DNA of 15,379 bases from the NCBI GenBank assembly GCA_050010115.1, contig JBEKLQ010000101.1:1-15379 (forward strand), read 5' to 3'. A program made the position numbers and the translations under genes. Source of the DNA: JAKACA01 sp050010115. GTDB taxonomy: Bacteria; Actinomycetota; Acidimicrobiia; Acidimicrobiales; Bog-793. A model generated the notes under the pieces. The model was not told the DNA's origin and did no database searches. It saw only the letters and a program-made list of their open reading frames with translations. Shown here piece by piece: positions 1-7,677 of the stretch. Numbering within the stretch: the stretch's first letter is position 1; every line of letters begins with the position of its first letter.

Positions 1-919
1 CGAGCTCGACGTCATCGGGGGCGAGGCGAGCCGTGTGCTGGCTGGGGCTCTCGTAGCGCAGCAGCTCCTCGACGGCACTCGGGATGAGGCTCGGGTCGGC
101 CCGGAGGCGGTCCGCCTCCTCTGGATGGCGAAGGAGGGTGAGGAGGCCGTTGCCGATGAGGTTGCTGGTGGTTTCTTGGCCTCCCACCATGATGACGATG
201 AGGTTTGCCACGACCTCGTCCTCCGACATCCGATCGCCATCGACTTCCGCCGTGGCCAGCGCGTGGACGAGTCCGGCGCCGGACTCTCCCTGCTGCCGGT
301 CGATCGCCGCCCGGAAATACGCCGTCATCTCCTCAAGGCTGCGGAGAACCTGATCGATCCGGCCTGGGTTGTGCTGGAAATTGCCCAGCATCTCGGCGAA
401 GTCCTGCGACCACACCTTCAGCTGACGATGGTCGGAGGCAGGCACCCCGAGCATCTCGGCGGTCACGATCGCCGGCAACGGGTTGGCCAGGTCCTCCATG
501 GCGTTCATCTCGCCGCGTGCTCGGAGGCGCCGGAACATCGAGTCGGTGATCTCGGCGATGTGGTCCCGCAAGAGCTCGACTCGCTTGGGTGTGAACGCCG
601 CGGACGCGAGCCGCCGGGTGCGCTGGTGAGCCGGAGGATCGAGGAACAGCATCTGCTTGACCATCACCGCCGCGATCGGAGCCATGTGGCCTAGCCCAAG
701 CGCCGTGAGCTTGTCGGGAGTGTGCGTCCGGTTGGCAGAGTAGGACTGCAGCACCGTCGCCACGTCGTCGTAGCCGGTCACCACGAACGCATGGAGATAC
801 GGGTCGAAGTGAACGGGAGCCTGCCGGCGGAGCGCGTGGTACAGCGGATACGGATCGGCAAGGATCTCGGGCTCGAGAAGCCGTGACAAGCTGAGCGGAG
901 CGGCGCGAGGCGTCGTCAT
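1..919 (-). CDS. cytochrome P450, 3' end beyond the window
   Basis: Haem-thiolate monooxygenase, soluble bacterial class. The frame opens at ATG 919 (MTTPRAAPLSLSRLLEPEI) and stays open for 306 codons to the window edge. Visible landmarks are a C-helix-type stretch (DPPAHQRTRR), the I-helix oxygen-activation motif GGQETT at residues 246-251, and the K-helix ExxR at 285-288 (EELLR). The Cys haem ligand lies off the window, so integrity cannot be judged; bacterial P450s are usually about 400 residues. It starts 17 bp after the stop of the NRPS A-T gene on the same strand, so the two are probably one transcript. NovI, NikQ and P450sky are known P450s that hydroxylate carrier-bound amino acids, and the context suggests a similar job. 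The other reading is an ordinary catabolic P450. Family assignment is firm; substrate is inference. Confidence 0.95.
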   Translation of the reverse strand, partial: MTTPRAAPLSLSRLLEPEILADPYPLYHALRRQAPVHFDPYLHAFVVTGYDDVATVLQSYSANRTHTPDKLTALGLGHMAPIAAVMVKQMLFLDPPAHQRTRRLASAAFTPKRVELLRDHIAEITDSMFRRLRARGEMNAMEDLANPLPAIVTAEMLGVPASDHRQLKVWSQDFAEMLGNFQHNPGRIDQVLRSLEEMTAYFRAAIDRQQGESGAGLVHALATAEVDGDRMSEDEVVANLIVIMVGGQETTSNLIGNGLLTLLRHPEEADRLRADPSLIPSAVEELLRYESPSQHTARLAPDDVEL

Positions 920-936
920 CGTTCCCACGACCGGTC

Positions 937-2793
937 TCAGGCCTGGCTCGAGATCCGGCTGACCATTTGCTCGGCGTCGTCCTCGCTCATGTCCTCTATC
1001 TCCGCCAGCACGAGACGTTCGACCTCGGCGGCGAGCTCTCTCACCGAAGGCCCCTCGAACACGGCCCGAAGTGAGACCTCGACTCCGACCTGATCCGACA
1101 GAGCGGCGATGAGCTGGGCGGCGAGGAGCGAATGGCCCCCGAGAAGGAAGAAGTCTTCGTTGACGCCGATGTTCGCGAGACCGAGCAGCTCGGCCACGAT
1201 TACACCCACTGCTCCCTCGAGGTCGGTGCGCTCCTCGTCGTCCGCCGGCGTCTCTCGTTCGATGAGACTGGGTACCGGAAGCGCCGCTCGATCGATCTTG
1301 CCGTTGGGTCCCGTCGGCAGCTCCGCGAGCCAGACGAAGAGCGTCGGGATCATGTAGTTGGGGACGATGAGCTCGAGGTGGGCCCGGAGTTCATCGATAT
1401 CCGGCTGCCGGTCGCCGGCGGCGACGACGTACGCCACCAGCCGCCTCTCGCCCGAGTGCTCACCCGTCCCCGCGACGACGCAGGAACGAATGTCAGCGTG
1501 CCGGAGCAACGCAGCCGCCACGTCTCCGGTCTCGACTCGATATCCGCGGACCTTCACTTGGTCGTCCAAGCGACCGAGGAATTCCAGACCGCCGTCGGGA
1601 CACCTACGCACGCGATCACCGGTACGGTACAGGCGAGCGCCCGGCTCGCAACCGAGGTGGTCGGGAAGGAACCGCTCTGCTGTCAGCTCGGGAAGGTTGA
1701 GGTACCCGGCCGCCACACAGACCCCACCGATGAGGAGCTCGCCCGGCTCGCCGTCGGCGACGGGCGTGAGCTTCTCGTCGACCACGTAGACCTCTGCCCC
1801 CGCGATCGGGAAGCCGATGGGCGGTGCTGATGTCGGGCTGGTCACCGGCGTCACCGGTCCCGACGTAGTGACCACCGTGGCCTCGGTGACCCCATAGTTG
1901 TTGACCACGGTGAACCCGAGCCCCGGCGGCGGGCTCACGAGCAGCGTGTCACCGCCTGTCAGGAGGTACCGCAGGGCCGCATCCTCTGGCCACGTGAGCC
2001 CCATGAGATGCTCCGCTACCGCGGTGGGCACATACGCAATCGTGATCCGGTGCTCCACCAGCCAGTCGCGCCAGGCAACCGGGTCGCGCCGAACCTGCTC
2101 GGGCGCCACATGCACCGATGCGCCTGCCATGAGATAGGGCCATAGTTCCCAGACCGACGCGTCGAAGCCCGGGCTGGCCGTGAGCGTCGCTCGATCCTGC
2201 GCCGTCACCCCGAACGCGGCTTGGTGCCACCGGACGAGGTTCAACAGACTCGGCTGAGTGACCAGTACGCCCTTCGGACGCCCCGTGGACCCCGATGTGT
2301 AGATGAGGTACGCAGGCGGGTCGGTCGAGACCGGGAGATGAACTCGCTCGGCAGCTCCGGCCGGGACGTCGAGCGAACGCACCGACGGCCGGAGCGGTTC
2401 AGGAGAGCTCTCGACGAGGACTTTCGCCCCACCGTCGTGGAGCATGAATTCCAGGCGCTCGCGGGGATACGAGGGGTCGAGTGATACATAGGCGGCGCCC
2501 GCTTTCAGGATTCCGAGCGCACCGACCACCATCGCGGGCGAGCGGGTCGTCGCCAGCGCCACGAGCTCCCGCGGCACCACACCCAGCCGCCGTAGCTCGT
2601 CGGCGAGCGACGCCGCCTGTCGATCCAGCTCCGCATAGGTGAGCTGACCCTCGGGGGCTGCGACTGCCAGCGCGCCAGGATTGGCGGCAATCGCCTCGGA
2701 CACGAGCTCTTCGAGGCGCGGTGCCGCTACAGCAGCCGCCGCTCCCCTCGAATCCCGGCCGACCGGCGAGGCTGTTGATCCCAAAGCGCTCAC
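937..2793 (-). CDS. free-standing NRPS adenylation-thiolation (A-T) didomain protein
   Basis: Activates an amino acid as aminoacyl-AMP and loads it on its own carrier domain. Core motifs in order (numbering from GTG 2793, 618 aa): A3 YTSGSTGRPKGV 165-176, A4 FDASVWE 210-216, A5 NNYGVTEAT 298-306, A8 GRLDDQVKVRGYR from 406, A10 NGK with Lys499, then a carrier domain with LGGHS (phosphopantetheine Ser555). A tail with IEDMSEDDAEQM follows. There is no condensation, epimerase, reductase or thioesterase domain. The pocket residues read D211 A212 W215 Y254 L278 G280 N299 V307 V308 K499, one change from the classical Leu code DAWFLGNVVK. GTG 2793 is preferred because GGAGG sits 5 nt upstream; GTG 2835 would add 14 residues but has only a purine run directly against it. 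The P450 gene follows in the same direction. Leucine or a similar side chain as substrate is an inference. Confidence 0.95.
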   Translation of the reverse strand: MSALGSTASPVGRDSRGAAAAVAAPRLEELVSEAIAANPGALAVAAPEGQLTYAELDRQAASLADELRRLGVVPRELVALATTRSPAMVVGALGILKAGAAYVSLDPSYPRERLEFMLHDGGAKVLVESSPEPLRPSVRSLDVPAGAAERVHLPVSTDPPAYLIYTSGSTGRPKGVLVTQPSLLNLVRWHQAAFGVTAQDRATLTASPGFDASVWELWPYLMAGASVHVAPEQVRRDPVAWRDWLVEHRITIAYVPTAVAEHLMGLTWPEDAALRYLLTGGDTLLVSPPPGLGFTVVNNYGVTEATVVTTSGPVTPVTSPTSAPPIGFPIAGAEVYVVDEKLTPVADGEPGELLIGGVCVAAGYLNLPELTAERFLPDHLGCEPGARLYRTGDRVRRCPDGGLEFLGRLDDQVKVRGYRVETGDVAAALLRHADIRSCVVAGTGEHSGERRLVAYVVAAGDRQPDIDELRAHLELIVPNYMIPTLFVWLAELPTGPNGKIDRAALPVPSLIERETPADDEERTDLEGAVGVIVAELLGLANIGVNEDFFLLGGHSLLAAQLIAALSDQVGVEVSLRAVFEGPSVRELAAEVERLVLAEIEDMSEDDAEQMVSRISSQA

Positions 2794-2796
2794 GGT

Positions 2797-2803
2797 CTCC
2801 TCC
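2797..2803 (-). promoter_or_regulatory. ribosome binding site deciding the A-T protein start
   Basis: Read on the minus strand this is GGAGGAG, with the GGAGG core 5 nt before GTG 2793. It favours that codon over the upstream in-frame GTG at 2835. Confidence 0.55.
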
Positions 2804-2843
2804 ACTCGAGCATTTGCCGTGCTGGCAACTCTCACCTTTCTGC

Positions 2844-2858
2844 GTGACCGGAGGTCAC
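2844..2858. promoter_or_regulatory. perfect 15-bp dyad upstream of the A-T/P450 genes, candidate operator
   Basis: GTGACC-GGA-GGTCAC is a perfect inverted repeat with 6-bp arms and a 3-bp centre. It lies 8 bp upstream of the outer GTG (2835) and about 50 bp upstream of the preferred GTG (2793). It sits in the 160-200 bp gap between the peptidase gene and the A-T gene, where a promoter for the A-T/P450 pair would be expected. The size and symmetry suit a dimeric repressor or activator site, but no regulator gene is adjacent and the protein is unknown. Confidence 0.35.
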
Positions 2859-3001
2859 TTCATAGCCGTCTGTCCTGGACACCAACCGAGGCATGGTCTT
2901 TGCGCTGTTGGGCGCGCCGTCGCTCACCCGCGGCACTACGCCAGAGTACCGAAGCTCGCGGTTGGCTGACATCCGGGCACAGCACCCATCCGCCAGGAGG
3001 C

Positions 3002-5077
3002 TCAGTCGGTCACTCCCAAGGCTGCCTCGATGAACGCGAGGAAGTCCGTCTGCTCGGCGATCTGCTTGGCAGTCGGCTTGCCCAGCCCGTGACCGGCCGA
3101 CTCCGCGACTCGGATGAGCATCGGCGTCTCGCCCCGTTGGGCGGCTTGCAGTGTGGCGGCGAACTTGAATGAGTGGCCGGGAACGACCCGGTCGTCGTGG
3201 TCGCCGGTCATCAGCAGCGTCGGGGGGTAGGACGTCCCATCTCGCACGTTGTGCAGTGGTGAGTAGGGGCGGAGCCACTGGTACTGCTCGGGGTCGTCGG
3301 GGTTGCCGAAGTCACTGGTCCATGCCCACCCGATCGTGAACTTGTGGAACCGCAACATGTCGAGCACACCCACCTCGGCAATGGCGGCACCGAAGAGCTC
3401 GGGGTGTTGTGTCAGGCAGGCTCCGACGAGCAGGCCGCCGTTCGAGGCGCCGTTGATGGCGATGCGATCCGCCCGCGACCAGCCCGACTTCGCCAGCCAG
3501 CGCGCGCAGGCGGCGAAGTCGTCGAAGACGTTCTGCTTGTTCGCCAGCCGGCCGGCGTCGTGCCACGCACGGCCGTACTCGCCGCCACCGCGGAGGTTGG
3601 CGACGGCGAGCACCCCGCCACGCTCCATCCACACGACCTGGGTCACCGTGAACGACGGCGTGATCGGGATGTCGAAACCCCCGTACCCATACAGCAGCAC
3701 CGGGATGCCGCCGTCGGGCGCCAGGTCACGCCGGCGGGTGAGGAACATCGGGATCGGCGTTCCGTCGTCTGAGGGCACGAGGATCTGCTCGGTGACGAAT
3801 GCCTCGGGATCGACCTGTGCCGCTGACGGTTGCAGGAGCCTTGTCGTCCCTGACTCGAGGTCGTGCGACCAGAGCGAGCCCGATTCGGTGAACGACGTGA
3901 TCCCGAAGTGCACGGCGTCGCTCGTCGGGCGACCCTCGATGCCTTCATGCTCGACCGCGCCGCCCGCCAGTGACGCCGAGCCTGCCACCGGGATGTCGTG
4001 GACGTGCTCACCGTCGAGCTGGTACACCCGGAGCACCGAATGGGCGTCGTGCAAGTAGTGGCACACGAACCGGCCCCCGTAGAAGTGCGCCTCGAGCAAG
4101 GTGTCCGGCGTCTCGGGGATGATCTCGCGCCAGTGCTCCCGCTCCGGAGCGTCCAAGTCGACAGCGACGACGCGGCGTCGCTCGGCCTGGTAGTCGGTGA
4201 CGAGGTAGAACGTCGTTCCGAGATTGGTGGCCACGGCCACCCGAGAAATGAAGTCAGGGACCAACTCCCGGAAGCCGGCGTCCGGGTGGTCGAGGTCGAG
4301 CACCTCGATGCGCGCCTCCGGGAACGTTCCACGCCCGATCGAGACGATCAGGTAGCCGTCGTCGTCGCTCACCGCCGCGTGCGGCAGCCAATCCGGATCG
4401 TCGGGTGCGTACACGAGCGTGTCGCTGCGCTGCGGTGTGCCGAGCCGGTGGAAGAGGATTCGCGCCCCGCGACTCTCCGCCAGATACTCAGCCCCAGCGG
4501 CCGGGCGCTCCATGCCGACGTAATAGAAACCCGACCCGTCCCTCCTCCACGCAGCCAACCCGAACTTCGACCACTCGACGAGGTCCTCGCGATCAAGGCC
4601 GGTGGCAACGTCCCGCACGTGCCAGGTCCGCCAGTCCGACCCGCCCTCGCTCGTCGCGTAGGCGGCCAGCGATCCGTCGTCGGTGACCTCCAGGCTCGTC
4701 ACCGCTACCGTCCCGCTCCCCGAGAGGACGTTCGGATCGAGCAGCAGCCGGCCCTCGTCATCCGGCGCCTCCATCACGAAGAGCACGGGCTGGTTCTGCA
4801 GGCCCGACTGCCTGGTCTGGAACCACCGGCCGCCGCGTTCGAACGGTACGCCGAGCTTCGGGTAGTCCCACAGCTCGGTGAGGCGAGAGCGAATGGCTTC
4901 GCGGGCCGGCACGGCTGCGAGGAACGCCTCCGTCAGCTCGTTCTCAGCCTCGATCCAGGTCCTCGTCTCGGGTGCGTCCGTGTCCTCGAGCCACCGGTAC
5001 GGGTCAGGGATCAGCTCGCCGTGGTAGTCGTCCGCGTCGTCGCCTCGGCGAGCGAGCGGGTAGGAGCGCTCAGGCAT
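3002..5077 (-). CDS. prolyl oligopeptidase, peptidase family S9A
   Basis: Serine peptidase that cuts short peptides after proline; 691 aa, close to the usual ~700. An N-terminal propeller half begins with the family signature DPYRWLED and is followed by the alpha/beta hydrolase domain. Catalytic residues are visible: nucleophile Ser545 in GASNGG, Asp628 in DHDDRVVP (with Arg630, the residue that aligns with the substrate-binding Arg of the pig enzyme), and His663 in AGHGLG. ATG 5077 is chosen because GGAGG lies 5 nt upstream and because homologues begin near this point; the frame is open 70 codons further up, but that stretch is not family-like and would overlap the divergent gene. No signal peptide is seen, so it is probably cytoplasmic. 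It precedes the A-T/P450 pair on the same strand with a gap of about 200 bp, and no functional link is evident. Confidence 0.96.
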   Translation of the reverse strand: MPERSYPLARRGDDADDYHGELIPDPYRWLEDTDAPETRTWIEAENELTEAFLAAVPAREAIRSRLTELWDYPKLGVPFERGGRWFQTRQSGLQNQPVLFVMEAPDDEGRLLLDPNVLSGSGTVAVTSLEVTDDGSLAAYATSEGGSDWRTWHVRDVATGLDREDLVEWSKFGLAAWRRDGSGFYYVGMERPAAGAEYLAESRGARILFHRLGTPQRSDTLVYAPDDPDWLPHAAVSDDDGYLIVSIGRGTFPEARIEVLDLDHPDAGFRELVPDFISRVAVATNLGTTFYLVTDYQAERRRVVAVDLDAPEREHWREIIPETPDTLLEAHFYGGRFVCHYLHDAHSVLRVYQLDGEHVHDIPVAGSASLAGGAVEHEGIEGRPTSDAVHFGITSFTESGSLWSHDLESGTTRLLQPSAAQVDPEAFVTEQILVPSDDGTPIPMFLTRRRDLAPDGGIPVLLYGYGGFDIPITPSFTVTQVVWMERGGVLAVANLRGGGEYGRAWHDAGRLANKQNVFDDFAACARWLAKSGWSRADRIAINGASNGGLLVGACLTQHPELFGAAIAEVGVLDMLRFHKFTIGWAWTSDFGNPDDPEQYQWLRPYSPLHNVRDGTSYPPTLLMTGDHDDRVVPGHSFKFAATLQAAQRGETPMLIRVAESAGHGLGKPTAKQIAEQTDFLAFIEAALGVTD

Positions 5078-5186
5078 CGGTGCCTCCTCAGGGTCGCCTT
5101 CTCGGTCTGGTGGACTACTCAGGACATGCCTACACGAACGTGCCGATTGGCGCGAAGCGCGACGGGCGGCTCTTAGGATTGGGACA
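5078..5186. promoter_or_regulatory. 109-bp divergent promoter region
   Basis: The peptidase gene leaves to the left and the Asp-box protein gene to the right, so both promoters must lie here or extend into the genes. The left gene has a strong GGAGG site; the right gene has AGGA 8 nt before ATG 5187. I could not pick convincing -10/-35 boxes. Confidence 0.4.
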
Positions 5187-6308
5187 ATGAGCGCCATTCG
5201 TGGGTTGGAGGCATCGGCCGGGGACGTGGTGGTGTTGCTCGGCACCAGCAAGGGCTTGTTCGCGCTCACCGCCGGGCCGGATCGCAAGCGTTGGGAGTTG
5301 GCGGGGCCCTGGTTCCGTGGCGAGGAGATCTACTCCGCCGTGCTGGACTGCCGAGGCGGCCGGACCCGCTTGCTCGTCGGAGCAACGAGCTCCCACTGGG
5401 GCCCATCGGTCTACCGGTCGGACGACCTCGGCGCTTCGTGGGTCGAGCCGGAACCGGAGACACTGGCATTCCCGGAGCAGACTGGCGCCGCCGTGGCGCG
5501 GGTCTGGCAGCTCCAGCCTGCGGGCCTCGCCCAACCCGACGTCGTCTACGCCGGCGTGGAGCCGGCAGCGCTGTTCCGCTCCGACGACGGTGGCGAGTCG
5601 TTCCAGCTGGATGAGCACCTCTGGGGGCACGAGCACCGTGCCCAGTGGCAGCCAGGCGGTGGCGGCCTGTGCCTCCACACGATCGTGCCCGATCCGGCCG
5701 GCGGGCCGAGGATGGGTGTGGCGGTATCGGCGGCGGGTTTCTATCGGACGATCGACGGTGAGAACTGGGAGGCGGCCAACCGAGGGATCACCGTCCGTTT
5801 CCTGCCGGAGCCCCACCCGGAATTCGGCCAGTGTGTGCACAAGGTGGACCGCCATCCGGCTGAGCCGGACACGCTCTTCCTTCAGCACCATTGGGGCGTC
5901 TACCGTTCGGATGACTTCGGTGGCGCTTGGGAGGAGATCGGCGCCGAGTGGCTGCCATCCACCTTCGGCTTCCCGGTCGTGGTCGATCCCAACCGGCCGG
6001 GGGTGGTCTACGTGCTCCCGCTGACGTCGGACGAATTCCGCTGCACCCCCGATGGGCGATTGCGGGTGTACCGCACGGCTGATGGCGGCGCCTCGTGGCA
6101 AGGCCTCGAAGCCGGGCTGCCGCAGGACAACGCTTGGCTCACCGTGCTGCGGGACGGGTTCGCGGCCGACACGCTCGACCCCGCCGGGCTCTACGTCGGC
6201 ACGCGCACCGGCAACGTCTTCGCCTCGCCCGACGCCGGCGAGTCGTGGCGAGAGGTGGCACGCCATCTGCCGGCGGTGTTGTGCGTCAAGACGGCGGTTG
6301 TTCGCTGA
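5187..6308 (+). CDS. six-Asp-box (BNR/sialidase-like) propeller protein
   Basis: A 373-residue protein with six evenly spaced Asp-box motifs (S/T-x-D-x-G-x-x-W/F type) at about residues 78-85, 132-139, 187-194, 241-248, 297-304 and 347-354, for example YRSDDLGASW and YRTADGGASW. The spacing of about 54 residues fits a six-bladed beta propeller, as in sialidase/VPS10/YVTN-like proteins. No signal peptide or membrane segment is present, so it is probably cytoplasmic and not a secreted sialidase; the sialidase Arg triad was not traced. The MoaD/ThiS-like gene follows immediately and may overlap it by 28 nt, so the two are likely co-translated and may work together. The biochemical role is unknown; automatic annotation usually calls such proteins exo-alpha-sialidase without proof. 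Confidence 0.9.
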   Translation: MSAIRGLEASAGDVVVLLGTSKGLFALTAGPDRKRWELAGPWFRGEEIYSAVLDCRGGRTRLLVGATSSHWGPSVYRSDDLGASWVEPEPETLAFPEQTGAAVARVWQLQPAGLAQPDVVYAGVEPAALFRSDDGGESFQLDEHLWGHEHRAQWQPGGGGLCLHTIVPDPAGGPRMGVAVSAAGFYRTIDGENWEAANRGITVRFLPEPHPEFGQCVHKVDRHPAEPDTLFLQHHWGVYRSDDFGGAWEEIGAEWLPSTFGFPVVVDPNRPGVVYVLPLTSDEFRCTPDGRLRVYRTADGGASWQGLEAGLPQDNAWLTVLRDGFAADTLDPAGLYVGTRTGNVFASPDAGESWREVARHLPAVLCVKTAVVR

Positions 6309-6589
6309 GGGTCGTGGTCCGGCTGGCGCCGGCGCTCCGAGCCCATGCCGGAGGGGCTCCTCAGCTAGAGCTCGACCTGCCAGCGCCGGTCACCGTCGCC
6401 TCGGTCATCGAGGCGATTGTCGCCGGTTATCCGGCGGTCGGGCGACGGATCCGTGACGAGGCCGGCACGTTGCGCCGCCATGTCAACGTGTTCGTCGGCC
6501 CAGACAACGCCCGGGACCTCGACGGCGTGGACTCCGTCGTGCCCGAGGGTGGCGAGGTGGCACTGCTGGCGGCCGTCTCCGGCGGATAA
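6281..6589 (+). CDS. MoaD/ThiS-family ubiquitin-like sulfur carrier
   Basis: Small beta-grasp protein with the pattern VVVRLAPALRAHAGG, then LPAPVTVASVIEAI, HVNVFVGPDN and PEGGEVALLAAVSGG, ending exactly at Gly-Gly-stop. A C-terminal GG is the site that MoeB/ThiF-type enzymes adenylate and turn into a thiocarboxylate for molybdopterin, thiamin, cysteine or tungstate-cofactor synthesis. The start is uncertain. GTG 6281 (102 aa, overlapping the propeller gene) keeps the whole first beta strand; GTG 6314 (91 aa) is closer to normal length and has GAGGG nearby but trims that strand. No molybdopterin, thiamin or E1-like gene is in the window, so the receiving pathway is not known. It converges with the oxidoreductase gene, 30 bp apart. 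Confidence 0.85.
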   Translation: MRQDGGCSLRVVVRLAPALRAHAGGAPQLELDLPAPVTVASVIEAIVAGYPAVGRRIRDEAGTLRRHVNVFVGPDNARDLDGVDSVVPEGGEVALLAAVSGG

Positions 6590-6619
6590 AGCCGGCTGAC
6601 GCTGCTCGCATCCGAGAGA

Positions 6620-7453
6620 TCAATCCAGCTCGGCCAGGGCCGTCGCCAGCGGCTCGAGCACTTCGGCTGTGTGAGGCGGCCTCAACTGCACGATGGCGAG
6701 TCCCACGCCGGCCTCGGCCAGAGCCGCTGCCGTCTCGGCTGTTGCCCCTGGGTCGGTGTCGAAGCGCACGTGGCTCGACAGCAGAATCTCCCCGGGATCC
6801 CGGCCCAGATCGGCGCAGTGCTGGAAAAGCACATCCCGCTTCCGGACGAACTCCTCGACGGTGCCGCCGACGAAGTTCCAGTGCTGGGCGAATCGTGCAG
6901 CCGTCCTCAGCGTCCGGCGCTCGCCGCTGCCCCCGACACACAGCGGCGGGTGGGGCTGCTGGATCGGCTTCGGGTTGCAGCGGGCGTCGGTGAGGTCGTA
7001 GTACCTGCCCTTGAACGTTGTCGTCGACGCGCTGAGCAGCCCGACCAGCACCTCGCAGGCCTCTTCAAAGCGATCGCTCCGCTCCTTCGGCGTCCCGACG
7101 GCGATGCCGTAGGCACCAGACTCCTCCTCGTTCCATCCGGCGCCGATGCCGAGCTCGAGCCGGCCACCGGACACGATGTCGAGCGTGGCAGCCATGTTCG
7201 CCAGGATGGCGGGATGCCGGTAGTGGATACCGGTCACGAGGGTGCCGAACCGGAGGCGCTTGGTGGCCTGGGCCAAAGCGGTCAGGGTGATCCAGCCTTC
7301 GAGGCACGGCCCGGCCGAGTCGGAGTAGATCGGGTAGAAGTGGTCGAACGTCCAACCCGACTCGAACACCTCGATATCGTCCGCAGCGGTCCAGACCTCA
7401 AGCATGGCGTCCCAGGTTGTGTGCTGCGGGGCGGTTTTGAAAGCAAAGCGCAT
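6620..7453 (-). CDS. LLM-class F420-dependent oxidoreductase
   Basis: Luciferase-like monooxygenase-fold TIM barrel of 277 aa, beginning MRFAFKTAPQHTTWDAML. The family signatures are TFDHFYPIYSD, the LRFGTLVTGIHYRHPAILA strand-helix, SGGRLELGIGAGWNEEE and PPLCVGGSGERRTL. This subgroup usually uses reduced deazaflavin F420, not FMN, for hydride transfer; the substrate cannot be read from sequence. ATG 7453 is chosen because homologues begin here, although the upstream SD is weak. The frame is open far upstream (to 7873), but that part crosses the phosphatase gene on the other strand and is not family-like. The nearby relic of a deazaflavin-dependent nitroreductase fits an F420-using organism. 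Confidence 0.93.
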   Translation of the reverse strand: MRFAFKTAPQHTTWDAMLEVWTAADDIEVFESGWTFDHFYPIYSDSAGPCLEGWITLTALAQATKRLRFGTLVTGIHYRHPAILANMAATLDIVSGGRLELGIGAGWNEEESGAYGIAVGTPKERSDRFEEACEVLVGLLSASTTTFKGRYYDLTDARCNPKPIQQPHPPLCVGGSGERRTLRTAARFAQHWNFVGGTVEEFVRKRDVLFQHCADLGRDPGEILLSSHVRFDTDPGATAETAAALAEAGVGLAIVQLRPPHTAEVLEPLATALAELD

Positions 7454-7497
7454 ACCGGGAACGCTACGTCCTGGGGCGTGCTCGGCGAAAGCGGCGG

Positions 7498-7646
7498 TCA
7501 GGCCCGCCGGCTTGTCACAAACACGGGGATCTCCCTCTCGGTGCTCGCAGCGTGTTCCCCCGTTCGCCGCCGGAGCTCTCGTACTCCTCGACCTGGTCGC
7601 GCACCCACTGCGCTGTGCTGGGCTCGTACTCTCCTTGGAGGGCCAT
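7498..7646 (-). pseudogene. 5' remnant of a deazaflavin (F420)-dependent nitroreductase gene
   Basis: From ATG 7646 the frame reads MALQGEYEPSTAQWVRDQ, then VEEYESSGGERGNTLR, which resembles the N-terminus of the Ddn-like F420 nitroreductase family (typically GEYEPS..WVR.QVE.YE.SGG..GNTLR). It then loses the family pattern (APRGRSPCL) and stops at 7515. In a second frame the DNA continues REIPVFVTSRRA to a stop at 7498, which resembles the next family strand (PVVVLTTRGAK). So the gene is both frameshifted and cut short; the catalytic core is absent. It fills much of the gap between the oxidoreductase and the phosphatase, and its ATG overlaps the start region of the phosphatase gene. Family resemblance is from memory of the family, not from a search. 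Confidence 0.6.
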
Positions 7647-7664
7647 GATGACGATGCTATGGCG

Positions 7665-7671
7665 AAGGAGG
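7665..7671 (+). promoter_or_regulatory. strong ribosome binding site for the phosphatase gene
   Basis: AAGGAGG, 6 nt before GTG 7678. A second GGAGG at 7637-7641 lies close to the ATG cluster at 7645-7654, so two alternative starts are possible; the GTG gives the better-shaped signal peptide. Confidence 0.6.
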
Positions 7672-7677
7672 CGGAGC

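Noticed and set aside
35..694. Open plus-strand frame of 219 codons
   Set aside because: It lies opposite a P450 frame with clear I-helix and ExxR motifs; its translation is Arg/His-rich and resembles nothing. It is a GC-rich shadow.
3998..5176. Open plus-strand frame of 392 codons
   Set aside because: It is opposite the prolyl oligopeptidase, which has all catalytic residues; no domain pattern in the plus frame.
5078..5287. N-terminal extension of the prolyl oligopeptidase by 70 residues
   Set aside because: ATG 5077 has an ideal ribosome binding site, and the extension would run into the divergent gene.
5130..6266. Open minus-strand frame of 378 codons
   Set aside because: It is opposite the Asp-box propeller, whose repeats prove the plus strand is coding.
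6671..7648. Open plus-strand frame of 325 codons
   Set aside because: It is the reverse of the LLM oxidoreductase gene; no recognisable domain.
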